A DNA stretch of 64,000 nt from Agapanthus africanus (Eukaryota > Streptophyta > Magnoliopsida > Asparagales > Amaryllidaceae). The first letter of the stretch is position 1. Each line of letters starts with the position of its first letter. The DNA is taken from positions 206,651,632 through 206,715,631 of the forward strand of contig JASDDO010000006.1 in assembly GCA_030015575.1 (NCBI GenBank), read 5' to 3'. The notes beneath the pieces are model-generated. The model saw nothing but the letters and a program-made list of their open reading frames with translations, had not been told where the DNA came from and did no database searches. Below, in pieces: positions 48,041 to 60,394 of this stretch. Both the position numbers and the translations under genes were made by a program.

Positions 48041-49146
48041 GATGTAAGAAAGGAGAAGAAAAAGAATGTGGGGTGCACGGATTTCTTAGCGACAAGTTGC
48101 AAGTTTTTCGTAAAAAAAAATTTCCTTTTTTTTCTTTTTGTTTTTTTTATGTGGAGGATTTTGCAAAAAAGATTTTCAATAAAATCCTTAGACACACATT
48201 CAATCAATCACAAATGCATAATCAGGCCTAGATCTAGGGTCACCTAGGTCAGCTAGACAGCTCCTAACTGTTCCAAAGGGCAAGAAGTACGACCTCAAAC
48301 CGCCTCTTCACCGCCAACTGTGGCCAGGTAAGCACAAGTAGAGAAAGGAGGGATCCGCTCACGAATCACCGTGAGACGGGCCTTTTAAAGTTACCTTTCA
48401 CTACCTGTCTAGCCTAGGTACCACAAAGTCAGGTTAGGATCAACGGTCGATACCTACAACTATTCCTTTTCCTATTGAGCGCGAAGTCCTTAGGGCTGAG
48501 TCTAATCTTTTTTAATTAATTTATGGTCAATGCAATATGCCTTATGTGATTTCTGGGGTCCTGGGAAGGGTGATGAAATCCCCACCCAATCTGGATTGGT
48601 GTTCAAGCCCCTTAAAGTCAATTTAAAATATGCAAAGCAGTAAACACAATCACTTGCAAACAAATTTTTTTTTATTTTATAGTGCGGCGCAAAGAATAAT
48701 GCACAAGATCAATTATTGGAAGGGGGAGAGATTTTTAGCGCAAAGAATCCTGCAGGCAAATTTTACAGAGGAGATATCAGGGGGTTCAGAGAAGGAGAAA
48801 GGGAGCATACACAGGGCATCCCACGTGCTGACGTCACTACAGGACCGCGTTTCCACCGCCAAAGGGAGGTTTATGCCGCGGTTCCGCGGTAGGATGAACG
48901 GTTCGATTCTTGAGATTTCTTCTGCTCCTCTGTTCAGATTTTCCTCTGTTGTTCTGATCTGCTGTTTTCTGTTTTGATCTCTGGATTTTTCCAGATCCGA
49001 ACTTGTTCATCGATCCTGTAAAATTCACACGAAATACCCTTCACAAAATAACAAGATGATAAATTTTTATATTTTTATATTTTTCAGTTTTTATGATTTT
49101 TCAATTTTATATTAAACCGAAATTACAAAAAGAAAATAACACGCCA
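48041..49146 (-). other. Athila-D leader
   Basis: Sequence between primer site and first gag-position frame, with a CCGCGGTTCCGCGG palindrome near 48878-48891 as in the Athila-C leader. No gene is seen. Confidence 0.55.
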
Positions 49147-49164
49147 TCCCCGGCAACGACGCCA
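49147..49164 (-). other. primer binding site, tRNA-Asp type
   Basis: TGGCGTCGTTGCCGGGGA on the minus strand, two bases from the LTR, matches the plant tRNA-Asp 3' complement at all but one position. Confidence 0.88.
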
Positions 49165-49166
49165 TT

Positions 49167-50524
49167 TGATTGATCAAAGAATATTTATAACCACAATCAA
49201 GAACTGCTTCGCTTGGTAGCTAGCCGGTGAGTACGGGTCGGTCCACAGGGATGTTGTGTATTTCCTAATTTGGTCTAACTAGTTAATTCCAAACGGTGTG
49301 AATGGATTATTGCTAAAAACTAAACTGATTTAATCTAGGACTAGAATCTTGCTAGGGTTAGGTTTAGGTTAAGTTTGGAAATTGAAGATTTCCTCACCGC
49401 TTTCAATTCCCTAATTTAGATCTATGAGGTGTTATAGTAATAATTAATAAAGGGGATTAGTACCATCGGGAAGAAACGATGTTTCTTCCTCTAGGTTCTT
49501 GTCCTTCCTTTCTTAATTATTACCCTAACCTCCATGGAAAACATACACACCCGGTCGTTTAAACTACGGTATCACCGCTACCTCGTGGGATAGGGTGCCA
49601 TAGGGAACGGTGTGTGTATGTATGCATGGAGTCCTATTAATTATATGTGATGGGCAAGAAAGGGGTGAGAGATTTTCATCTTTCAAGCCTTCCCCAAATC
49701 TAACCCTAACAAGTGAGGAGACTACTCACTCATTAGGGAATTGATAAACATTTTCTAACTATCTAGCTAGGGCAAATAATAAAATTATACTAAGGAAAAA
49801 TGAAAATTAACTAGGGCAATAAAATAAAATTACTTACTTTATTGATGGCTCTCTCCAAACATTTACACAGGAATTAAATTCTGAAGAGATAAAATAAAAA
49901 GAGGCATAACCTAAAAAAGGTTTTAGGGTTTCTATTTATAGAACATAGAAACCCTAGGGTTACAATCGACTCACATCTGCAATTACAAGTATACCCATAA
50001 GAAGACTAGTCAACGCACCGTCGCACCGACACTTTTTAGCACAGACACGCGCTTCCTATGGCCGCGGATCCACGACCATAAGCTTGGTTTGGCTGCGGTT
50101 CCGCGGCCATCTTGAAGGCTTGCTGGCTGAATTTTCCTGGGGTCCTTTCTGCTGCTTTTGGCTTCTTGTTTCTTTACTTGGTTTCTCAGTTTGTCTTCTC
50201 GATTTCTTCCATATTTCCACAGTGAATAAAGTCGTGGACTTTTTCCGCTTGCTTCGTGTCGAAGTCTTGAACTTTTCGCTGCCTTTGTACTTTGTGAACT
50301 TGTTCACTGATCTTCATTTATTCTCCAAACTGTTGGCATGATCAAGATCTTTCTATTTGTTGGTTGTAGTCTCACTTTTGTATCGTCTTTTCATCTTTTT
50401 CACTGTTTTTGTTCCGAGAACCTGTAACCTGCAACTATGTAGTAGACACGGGTCAAAAGTATCTGTTTATTTGTAAAATGAATAAGAATGGGGAATATAT
50501 TAATGCTATATTATGATATGAACA
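49167..50524 (-). repeat. Athila-D 5' LTR
   Basis: Same length as the other LTR, next to the primer site, ending GATATGAACA and followed by the ATACT duplication. Confidence 0.9.
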
Positions 50525-50529
50525 ATACT

Positions 50530-52100
50530 CAGAGCCCGTGTGATACCGAACACCCAACTTCTCTATTAATCAGTCTCACAAAGCCTGTTTGTGAAACTAA
50601 TGTGTTCGAGAAATAGCCTCAGTAAGTGGATCCGCTCCAATGTTTCTTTCTATATCTCTCTATATCTTAACTTCGCGGAGAAAGCTATCTCCCGAAATGA
50701 ACAATACCTGTCTTGGAATTTGTCTGGATATCTGATGGAACCTAGTTCACAAATGAAATCCAAATCCAGCAAACTTCTTAGACTGTATCATCCACTGAAC
50801 TCAATCAGTATACTACGCAATGCCTTCCTCAGTATCCGCTTGGATCACCTGTCAAACATACTATCCCTCAGAAGAGGGAAAAACTATAACTCCGACAGCT
50901 ACTCTGTCATCCAGGTTACCTTGGAAGCTTGAAATGATAGCCGTCTTCTGAAGGAGGCTGTCGTTGCCATATCCCTAGAACATCCATTTATGTTCATAAA
51001 CTTCTTCCCTACATTTCTACAGGATTGGATTCATATATGTTTATTGCAGCTAGTGTAAAAACAACATCTGGTGTGGTACTTGACATAGCACGATTGACTC
51101 AATTGTGTAAGCAAGTGATATGCCAATAATGCAAATCCCTCTCCCCTTCAGTCTGTAAGACACCTTGAGAGAGGGTGACTCCATCACCTGCAGGTACATC
51201 ACCATGCCAGTAGTCGTCCATTCTAAAACACTTTAGAATAATATCAAGTACACAAATTGGGACACTTCCAAATCTAGATCTAAAACTATAGATCTAGCAA
51301 CCAGAAAATCTGATATTATATCCATGTCCTGTGTGGAGAAACAACTGTGTGACAACCACAGTATAACTGATCGTGGTATAGGAATTTCACTTCCTATAAA
51401 GTGTATGTCATCCCAAATACCAGGACATCACACCCTACTACCTTCTTACCAGATCCATCTCCTATTCAGATGAAGTCAAAGCCCATAACTGTCACATCAA
51501 ATATAGATGATCTATTTCCTCTATACCTGCTTTAGCCTATGAATAGACATAAGTTACTTTCCCTCTATGCTTCCGCTACTCCCACTGACTATAACAACCC
51601 TCTGGTTGAGTCATATACGCGTGCACTTCTAAAGATAGTTTAGAATGATGTTATACTCATCATCCTGCTGGGTCTTATAGTCTAGAACAGTAGCAATGGC
51701 AAGTCTGTGTGAACAAGAACCTCCCTATCACTGGCTCTGAGAAGTCCGAAGTAGCTCTCGGGTGCCTGAGGTTACCCACCAAATCTGCGGAGTGGCTAAT
51801 GGAATGTCGAATCTAATTGAATCTTTACGTGCTATTAAATTTTCAGAAATCGTTTGCGGTTCTGGAATCACTTCCAGTTCTACCATACTTCCACTTTTGT
51901 TTTCTGAAAAAATCCATTTTACTAAAACTGTAGCGAGTCAAGAACAATATAACTATTGATCTTCCTGATGGTAGAAAGTTAACCCTCGTCAAAACCAAGG
52001 ATAACCTATAAACGACCATTACTGAAACATGCCTTGAGTTTGTCCAGATTCTGGTTTTCATCATCAGCCGGACAACTCCCTATATCTTAACATCGTTAAG
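50530..52100 (-). pseudogene. Copia-2 polyprotein end: RT/RNase H relic
   Basis: It aligns in order with 62640-63960 of Copia-4, which has readable reverse-transcriptase motifs: the AGTGGATCCGCTCC segment near 50630, the CATCCCAAATACCAGGACATCAC segment near 51410 and the CGGAGTGGCTAATGG segment near 51790. It is far more decayed than Copia-4, with breaks throughout. The identification rests mainly on that alignment. Confidence 0.65.
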
Positions 52101-53019
52101 ACACAAATTGATTCTATATACCATATAGAAACAAAGCCACTAATTTTATTTGAACCAGATTCAAAATCATGCAGCTGTCTCCAGTGCATATCAACCAAAT
52201 GGAATGAGACCAATCAGCATTACTCAACTAGGAGTGCATCCATATATGAGTAACCCGAAAGAGACGCAAGTTCTCAAAACCATTACTATCAACGGAATAC
52301 CAAATACAAGTATCTACATCTTCGACTACTTTGAAGAATCCTGATATTTCTAACAAATGGTTCTCTACTTTATTCTTATACCTATAACTTCTCAATATCT
52401 GGACCTTGCATTCCAACGAAATACTTGTCCAGAACTGGAGAAGTCACAAGTAAATAGAATATAGTACGAGTACCAACCCCTTTGTCCTAATCGACACTAA
52501 ACAACATACAATACTTTGTATAAGTCCACTGAGTTTAACGACTCAAACCCTGTGCGTCGTAACTTGAAAACTGTACTATGGTTAAGAAGAATTACACCGT
52601 AGTTGAATGCACCTTACCTAACCATCAACTGATATAGGTAAATGTTACAGACATAATTTCAAAAAGTTATATCTCAGTTTATAAAATAAACGTATAAATA
52701 TATCAGTTTGAAATTGGTGCATAACAACGGATATTCAAAACCAAATATTTGTCGTCAGGCAAAAACTAGATGATTTCCTCAAATATTACCAATTACAACG
52801 AATTTCGATATAATGAGAATCTAATCAACCAATTCCCAATGTCTTACTCCACGCACCATCTCTAATACTATACAGATGTGAGAAACGAATCTATTAAATA
52901 CATACCCTGGAGTTAGATTCCAATTGGGAAAACAGTTTTCAATTAACAACGTACAGTGAAACGGAAACATGAAAATGTTTTAAAGGGGTTATCCGGGTAT
53001 TCCTTGTAATGCCTCTTTC

Positions 53020-53845
53020 ATTATCAGACTCATGACTGTAACCGTATATTTCTTCGCCACCTTTCTAAATCCTTTTATTTGTCTTTAGTCATTACCTTCT
53101 ATACACCCCTTTAGGCTAAATGGTTTTCTTCCTTCCCTACCGTTCGGCACCAGCCTATGGTTTGGAAGAAGACTATCCAATAAGTATAATAGGTATACTC
53201 TCCTAATCCTAGGAGTACTCGTAACCTGAGAGAAGGTAAAGAAAAAAGACAACTGAATAAACCTTATTCCTATTTCTCCTGAACCGGAAACCATCCTAGA
53301 ATCTGGAACGAATTCTTTCGAGTTCGTATGTAACTATACGATGGCATGTCCAAGTATTATGGACGTTCGTAGTGATACGAAGTGTTCTGGAGAAATCCAA
53401 AGTGGATGTGGGAGTGGCAGGGGTATACACGGTTTTGTCATGAATGATAGCAGTCGCAATTTTCTTTGCCCTCTTTCTAATCTTTTTATTTTGTCTTTAC
53501 TTATTACCTTCTGTACGCCTAACTTAGGCTAATTGGTTTTCTCCTTTCCTTACTTTTCGGCACCTGCCTATGGTTTGGAAGAAGACTATCCAATAAGCGT
53601 AATAGGTGTACCCTCTCCTAGTCCTAGGAGCCCTCACAACCTGAGAGAAGGTAAAAAGAAAAGACAACTGAATAGTCCTATTCATTCTCTTCAGAACTAG
53701 AATCCATCCTCGAAAATGTTCCTTCGAGTTCGTATGTAATTATACGATGGATTTATCCAATGGAAGTGGATGTTCGTAGTGATACAGGGTGTTCTGGAGA
53801 AATGCGAAGGTGATATAGAAGCGGCAAGGATATATGAGACTTCGT
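53020..53845. repeat. two tandem copies of a ~412 bp unit
   Basis: Anchors such as CTTTCTAA (53061 and 53473), CTATGGTTTGGAAGAAGAC, CTGAGAGAAGGTAAA, TTCGAGTTCGTATGTAA and GATGTTCGTAGTGATAC or its variant recur about 412 bases apart. Identity is roughly 80% by eye. Confidence 0.8.
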
Positions 53846-54589
53846 GACATTCCGAAAGCTAAAGTATTTTAAGAAGGTTCGGTCAACTTGGTGCATGATT
53901 TTTAGTCTAGGGTCGGTCCATGGTCGCTGCCAAAGAGAGAGAGAGAAGGAACACTCAGCGTGCACTTTAATCTAGATCAGAATGGTTTATCACTTTATCT
54001 AATCATGATGGCTACCACCGTTTCCTCGAATTCTCCTCCATACCCAAAAGGAGAATTAGTCCGGATCATCTAAAATCACCGAGGAGTAATCCTACTCATC
54101 ATTGAGAATCAGGATCCAACTATCATCGCATGATAACTTGATGGAAGCCACTCAGTTATCACACTCTAGAAGGTATGCGCATGTATGGCAAGTTTCCAGT
54201 ATGTTTGAAACTCCCGATGTGAAATTTTTTCCTATGCTCTTATGACCTTGGCGCAGGCCAACAAATCATAAGTCACATGTCAAGTTATACCCGTCATTGT
54301 CCAGGTTAATTTAAACCCACCCGTACATACCCTTGACATATGCCAACAAGGTAGTACGACTGTCCCAAACCAACGCATCTATCTATGCAACAGAAAAGTA
54401 ACAAATAGCTATCATACACTATGCCTTGACGTAGGCCAACAAACATAGCATGAATACTAAGTGTTACCCGTCTGAAATGACGGAGGGCTACGAATGGTTT
54501 TTGGCGAAAAACCTTTAACGTAATGAACTTGATATCGTTGAAGGAAACTGATAGCTTTTTAACAAATATATAGTTACGAAAACCTTTGC

Positions 54590-54840
54590 TAAAGAGGTCA
54601 CTCCCGGTGAAGGGATCTCGGATCTTTCCTCGTCGATTGAGGTGCTGGATATTCATAACCGAATACCACTGTGCAAAGCAAAACTAATCGACTATAGTGA
54701 AGTTATTACGTTGACGCAAACTTTTACACAAGGGGTCACTCCCGATGAAGGGATCTCGGCCCTTGCCTCGTCGAATGAGGTGATGCATATTCATAACCGA
54801 ATATCACTGTGCAAAGCAAAAGCGTACGTTTGTAATGTCA
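54590..54840. repeat. two tandem copies of a 138 bp unit
   Basis: GGTCACTCCC starts at 54596 and 54734. GAAGGGATCTCGG, TGCCTCGTCGA-like and ATTCATAACCGAATA segments repeat at the same spacing. Confidence 0.82.
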
Positions 54841-56225
54841 GTTTTAAATTGGTTCCAACAACATCGAATAGGTTTGTTTCCCTTGCGCTGATCAGAATCA
54901 ACGCAGTCCCATCAATTAACAAATCACACCAGAAAAGAACGAAAAATAAAATGTACGTATATGCCATCCGCATTCGCCACTAGGTCCTGTCATCACCCGT
55001 TAGGTTACTTAACTAACGACAGAGCGGGGAATGTACTAGCGCGGGTGCAAAACATATACAACATTTACTAGTATATATAAATATATATATAACATTCATC
55101 CCAGGCATGATATAAAGCAACATCACAGAAACATCACAGAAGCAACACAGAATGGTGGACAATCTTGGAGTCCCGGGTTTCACTTGAGCCGCAAATGAGA
55201 CCCGACGTTCCCTGTCGTGTGGATAGCCTGTGCAATGAAACCTAGACCCCTACGAGCGCGACAAGTTACCCGCCAAAACCAGAAGCGAACCAACCCCCTT
55301 CAATAATGTGAATGGGCCACCCAGCACTTCACGGAATCCGGTAACTTGAGCACCTCTCCGTGGGTCAACCTATACCCCCTACGAGTGCGGCGAATAGCCC
55401 GCCAATTCTAGAGTAAGGTCCCCTCCGTCTCAACGCCATGAGATGCGGATCCGTTGCCCTCTAGAACCCGGTTGTCCATGCAATCCACCGCGGGGTAATC
55501 CTAGTACAGAAAAGAAAATAATATACAAGGGTGACATCAACCTCAACCCGGTCGTGCCCCAAACAAATATACAAACTGGCAGTGACAGCAGTCCACATGT
55601 CGGACGCTCGCCCCGCAATATCAAATGTACAAATGAAACTGAACAGTACTAACATTGCACCCAAGCTATCCACCATGATGATCCAACCACAACACAGCAC
55701 AACACAGAACATCAACGTGAATGTCAGGTTCGCAAACCAGTCTAAAAGACATATAGCAATTAGACGAGTTGTACCGATCAAATGACATTCACGGTCTCAG
55801 ATAATAATGCATGTACTGTTAAACGCACACTTAAAATTTCGATAGACTAAATTTCCAAATTGCCCCAAAATGCAAGTCCAGCACTCAAACAGAAATCTAG
55901 GCCAAAACAAAGTATCATAAAAATTACAATTCCAAGTATAGGAGCTACAGAGAAAATTTGGTTCCCCGTCGCCAATAAATAGCCGCGCAACCGCCGCAAA
56001 TAGCGGTTAAATGCGGCAGTTCCCCGGATCTTTAGAGGAATCATGAGCCCAATTTTTTTGTGTATCTCCAAAAAAGCCTGCACGTATTTTTAAGCCTCTA
56101 GAAAATATTATATGACCACTTTTGAAAATCGGCAGAAACATGATAAATGGAATCGTGATTTCGGAAATTTTGTTCGATCGATCTTTTAAGCGCGTCTAAA
56201 CAAGATTGTAAGGGGTAAATTTTTT

Positions 56226-56237
56226 GCTCTGATACCA
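56226..56237 (-). other. primer binding site, Copia-2
   Basis: TGGTATCAGAGC on the minus strand directly abuts the LTR, a perfect initiator tRNA-Met complement. Confidence 0.92.
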
Positions 56238-58379
56238 TGTTGGGTTACGGCAGCGCCCAGGCCATCAAAACATGGCCAAATGCGGAAGAAAAATTTAATA
56301 AACCGATGCTACCATGACCCGATGCCCGGATCTACCATTAACCCTACACTAGCTAAATGTAAAAAGGAGTTAGATGGTTATACCAATCGATCCGTGTCCT
56401 TCGGTCTTCAATCTCTATCCAAGCTCCTCGCAACTGCCCCGAACAAGCTCGCTCTCCGGTCTCCCTCGTCGAAGACGATCCACCTCGAGGATGCCTAATA
56501 CGGGCTCCCGCTTCAAACCGAAGAAACTCGGACATGAAGTTTGCTAGCCGACATGTCCAAGGTGAAGAAGAGATAGTGTGTGAATACTTTGACTCAAGGC
56601 ACCCAAGGAGATGGGTGAAGGTAAATTGAAGTTGCCATGGATGAGAAGGAGAAGCGAGGCTAAAGAGAATTGCTTGTGTAGGAAAATGAATGGGCTCGGC
56701 CATGAGAATTGCTTGTGTAGGAAAATGAATGGGCTCGGCCATGAATGAATGAATGCTCTCTGGGGATTTATGAAGTGGTGAGGTAGTGTGTGAATAAATT
56801 AATCAAGCAAAGAATTCTCACACCCACAAAAAATCCCAGCCCCCACAAATTCAACAGCCACCTCACCCCTCATGCCCATGCTGCCCACGAATTAGCCATG
56901 CACCCCTCACAAAAAAACAACACTCAAACAAAACCCATTTAATGCCCAATTGACACCAACAGTGCAAGCACCATGCTCATGAAATGCTCACTGCCAATGA
57001 CCAAATTAATGCGCAAAAAATCAAGTCATGAAAAAAAATTGGCAGCCCAAAAAGAAATGAAGCCAAAAACAATAAATCAAATGTTTAACACAAATGGAAA
57101 AATTGACAATTTCAAAAGTATCTTGTAACGAATTACAAGAATACCCCTCGTCCGTATATACATACCCGCATCCATATTCCGACTGAATACGAATGTAACG
57201 AGACTAAAATATTCCATCAAAATATATTACTAGAATCCGGCTTAAACCAAAGCCCACTAGTATTATCCGTCCGAAATAAGATACGTGCACAAGTGCACGT
57301 GTAAGTTCGAACCCTGCCATAAAACCATACGGCCTCTACAACGTTTCACCCGAATCAGGGAAACCCTCTGTGTGGAACTCTAAAGACTCGTCAATACTCT
57401 GGCAATGGTTTAACCACAAGCACGTCAGTGGCACTAGCTGTACGTAACGGCTACCCAGGTATTGAGCGAAAGGGAAGCCGACGAACGACGTCATCCTGAA
57501 ACCCTACTGAGCCTGACAGTGACAATATCTATACAGTCCGGTCCGTTCGCCTATGAGTATCGCATATCGAGTCTAGGGGGTGGATAAAATCAGACCCCTA
57601 ACAACACGATAATTCGTGTCGGTATGTAACCCATCACTACCTGAGAAACTATCGATCCCGGATCGGTAATTCTCATATACGCCGGCCGAGAATTTCTGGT
57701 GATGGCCACCCGTGCACAGCGCGACATCAACCCCCAATACCAGGAGAGAAGAATCCCCGACGTTCCGCTCACTGCCTCCATGTGGCTCGGGACTGTACCC
57801 AACTAAACCTGTTTGCACGACTCCTTTGAGCCGTGGTAGGGTAGTAATCAAAGCACAGTGGGAACTCACACGAGACAAATGACGATCTCAAGTCGACAAA
57901 CTAAACTGTACATATGTCACCAGGGAACTGCTATCTGACATTAGGTATAATACCAACTAGCTTATTCCGTCGAGTCCGTCCAGTGTACTCATAACCCAAC
58001 GAGCACCTGTATACTATCTTAGGTGAACAACTGACACCAATAGCTTTTGAGACCGGCCATCGCCCCTCGTCAGGGTCTAGATAAGTATACACCCGTCTAT
58101 ACTGGAGTATCGATGCCCAGTCTCGATACTCACACGACTAGGGATATTTAAGGATGTGCTTATAGACTCCCAGCTCCCACGTATATGATCGCCATCATAA
58201 TGCTGGTAGTCAAGCAAGAGTCCTATGGGCTCTATCGACATGTACATGATAATAAAGACAAACTAGATAGCATACTATCATCTCGAGTAAGATTGTTCTA
58301 TCGGTATAGGTCCTCCCTCAATCATTATAATCACCTGCCTGCGGCTATGATAATTTCATTGAGGGCACTATAGCCAACA
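56238..58379 (-). repeat. Copia-2 5' LTR
   Basis: Collinear with 41030-43136, with a few tens of extra bases including a duplicated GGAAAATGAATGGGCTCGGC segment near 56680-56740. Followed by the CTACC duplication. Confidence 0.88.
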
Positions 58380-58384
58380 CTACC

Positions 58385-58918
58385 CATATAGGTCCTCCCT
58401 CAATTATTACAATCGACTGCCTATGATTACAATAATTGACTTTAGAGCACTATATCCAACAATCTCTCACTTTCACTTAAGCCTAATTACTGTGGTGTCG
58501 CATATTCGCAGCCCGTGTGATACCGAACACGAAACTTCTCTACAAATCAGTCTCGCAAAGCTTGTTTGTGAAACTACCACGTTTGAGAAATAGCCTCAAT
58601 GAGTGGATCCTCTCCAATGTCACTATCATTATCTCTCTATATCTCAACTTCGTGGAGAAAAACTATTTACCGAAATGAGCGATACATGTCTTAGAATTTG
58701 TCTTGATATCTAATAGGACCAAGTTCATAAATGATCTCCAAATCCAACAAACTTCATAGACCGTATCTTCCACTGAATTTAATCAGTATCCTGCGCCATA
58801 CCTTTCTCAGTATCTTCTTGGTCCACCTGTCCAACATACTGTCCCTCAAAAGAAGAAAAACTAATAACTCTGACAGCCATCCTGTCATCCAGGTCATCTT
58901 ATAAGTCTTAAATGATAA
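58385..58918 (-). mobile_element. Copia-1: rest of 3' LTR, polypurine tract and interior end
   Basis: 58385-58461 completes the Copia-1 LTR (terminus CCAACA at 58461). A tract reading AAGTGAGAGAT on the minus strand follows at 58462-58472. 58473-58918 aligns with 50530-50930 of Copia-2, the end of the polyprotein region. It is cut at 58918 by LARD-D. This is the outermost element of the nest. It is heavily broken. Confidence 0.75.
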
Positions 58919-59870
58919 TGTCATGACCCGAAATGGCACGTGACTGGCACTTGAATCATGTGAAGTCTATAGGATCCCACCTAATTCAAGTAACCCAAAA
59001 TCCCAGAAATCTAAACCATTTAAAAGGAGTGAAGGAATACTCATTTAAAAGTTAACATATAAAATCACTTTGAATGTCGTAGTAAACATTTTTAAAAGAA
59101 ACATCATATTTTCTCGAAAATTTCGGCAGAGTCTCCTTTGTAAATACTGGCCCCAAATGGGTACAAACATGCATATACATAAGTAATGAATGAAGGCATC
59201 CCCAAGCGGGAGATAGCTCTTCGCCAATTGGCGGAAACCACCACGCAAGCAATATAATATACAACGTCGAAGGGCGAGGATAAAAACCCAAAATAAAACC
59301 AACATCCTCAAGAAAACCTGAGAAGAATCATAATAATACAAGCGCGCGACTCTAAGGACGAAAGAATATACAACTGGTCTTCTAAGTATAACAAATACAC
59401 AAGTCTAGTTGATGGAGTTACTAGATACAACTGAAAATAAATAAAGTACAATGGTGGTCATGATGCGAGTGAACCCACCTACCAAAGCAATCATCCGGAA
59501 AGAAGCAGTGTGCCGTCAAGCCGCAACGAAACCTGTACGGCCAAACCTGCAAGAAACTGTGGCACAATGGGGGTGAGTTGCCAACTTGTGAGTAGAAGAC
59601 ATCACCGAGTAGAAATCGCATGTAGGACTCTATCCTAGGTCATACAATAGAATACACAATACTACAACAAGGGTAACAGTATATCATAAGTGTGATATCA
59701 AAGTACTCGTGTCTGTGCCAAGAATAATAATATATTGATACGTGACATGTACTAATGCCTCATCCAACATGTATCCAGCATCGACACACAAATCATGATA
59801 AAACCCAAGTGCCCATCATCGACACTCAAAACATCATGAAGTTCGTGTCCAACAGCGACACATAATACTC

Positions 59871-60002
59871 AAATCTCGGGCTCCGCATGAACAGGATCGG
59901 CCCATAACCATCTCAAATCTCGGGCTCCGCATGAATAGGATCGGCCCATAACCATCTCAAATCTCGGGCTCCGCATGAACATGATCGGCCCATAACCATC
60001 TC
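59871..60002. repeat. three tandem 44 bp units in the LARD-D LTR
   Basis: AAATCTCGGGCTCCGCATGA begins units at 59871, 59915 and 59959. The units differ at only a few bases. LARD-A LTRs have a looser two-copy version of the same segment (8270-8370). Confidence 0.92.
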
Positions 60003-60328
60003 AAAACCGAGAAAACATCATATCAAGGAAAAACACATCTTTCTCTTTAAAAAAATCATAAGCTTACAAATATTCAGATACGGTTTCCCAAATCCAGAAA
60101 TCTCATAAAAGATCCGAAATCTAAAAATAATGAATCAGTGAACAGTGAATATCGGCTTAAAGCTCCATAATATTGCATGGCAAATGAATATACACATGCA
60201 TTAAGTGTCTAAGAAAATGCAATATCAAAACTAGCATATGGAAGCAAACGTACTAGTACTATGTCGAAACTACCAGCTAGCAATTATACAAATGAAGTAA
60301 TGTTTTCTTATGTGTACGTGACATAGAA

Positions 60329-60394
60329 ATTACCGATGATGATGTGTGTGATCCAGCAAGCATGTGCACGTGGAGCATACACATCATCGGTAAT
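60329..60394 (-). other. conserved LTR hairpin, LARD-D copy
   Basis: ATTACCGATGATG at 60329-60341 and CATCATCGGTAAT at 60382-60394 are perfect partners. The loop on the minus strand reads TTGCTGG where the other copies have TTGCCGG. The flanks differ more than the arms. Confidence 0.85.

Larger units (their letters stand above)
43182..50524 (-). mobile_element. Athila-D: derived Athila-like element nested in Copia-2
   Basis: Two 1358 bp LTRs (43182-44539 and 49167-50524) and exact ATACT duplications (43177-43181 and 50525-50529). The tRNA-Asp-type primer site at 49147-49164 shows minus-strand orientation. The interior of 4.6 kb carries gag-position frames with no recognisable domain and no protease, reverse transcriptase or integrase. 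It shares with Athila-C the AAGTTTGGGGGT tract next to the LTR, the stem-loop modules, GC palindromes and a CTTCCACCAACC segment near 46130. LTR identity is about 94% by eye. Confidence 0.88.
52101..56225 (-). other. Copia-2 interior of unknown content
   Basis: About 4.1 kb where integrase, protease and gag of a Copia element would be expected, yet no such motif is readable in any frame. It holds a ~412 bp tandem duplication (53020-53845), a 138 bp duplication (54590-54840), GGCCAACAA-type repeats (54240-54450) and a CTACGAGYGCG repeat near 55250 and 55378. It may be extreme decay, captured sequence or another unrecognised insertion. Confidence 0.5.
41030..58379 (-). mobile_element. Copia-2: Copia element with Athila-D nested inside
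   Basis: LTRs of 2107 bp (41030-43136) and 2142 bp (56238-58379) have perfect TGTTGG and CCAACA termini and exact CTACC duplications (41025-41029 and 58380-58384). The initiator-Met primer site at 56226-56237 abuts the right LTR and the polypurine tract at 43137-43147 abuts the left one, so the element reads on the minus strand. Athila-D (43182-50524) splits it just inside the polypurine tract. A decayed polyprotein end lies at 50530-52100 and about 4 kb of unrecognised interior follows. LTR identity is about 94% by eye. It is broken many times. Confidence 0.88.

Noticed and set aside
50591-50932. 113-codon plus-strand open frame as a host gene
   Set aside because: It is the opposite strand of the decayed Copia-2 polyprotein end, which aligns with Copia-4 and Copia-1 on the minus strand.
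53020-53845. Satellite DNA array
   Set aside because: Only two diverged copies are present, both within the interior of Copia-2.
59871-60002. CRISPR-like array
   Set aside because: The three units are directly adjacent with no variable spacers, in a plant LTR. It is an ordinary tandem repeat.
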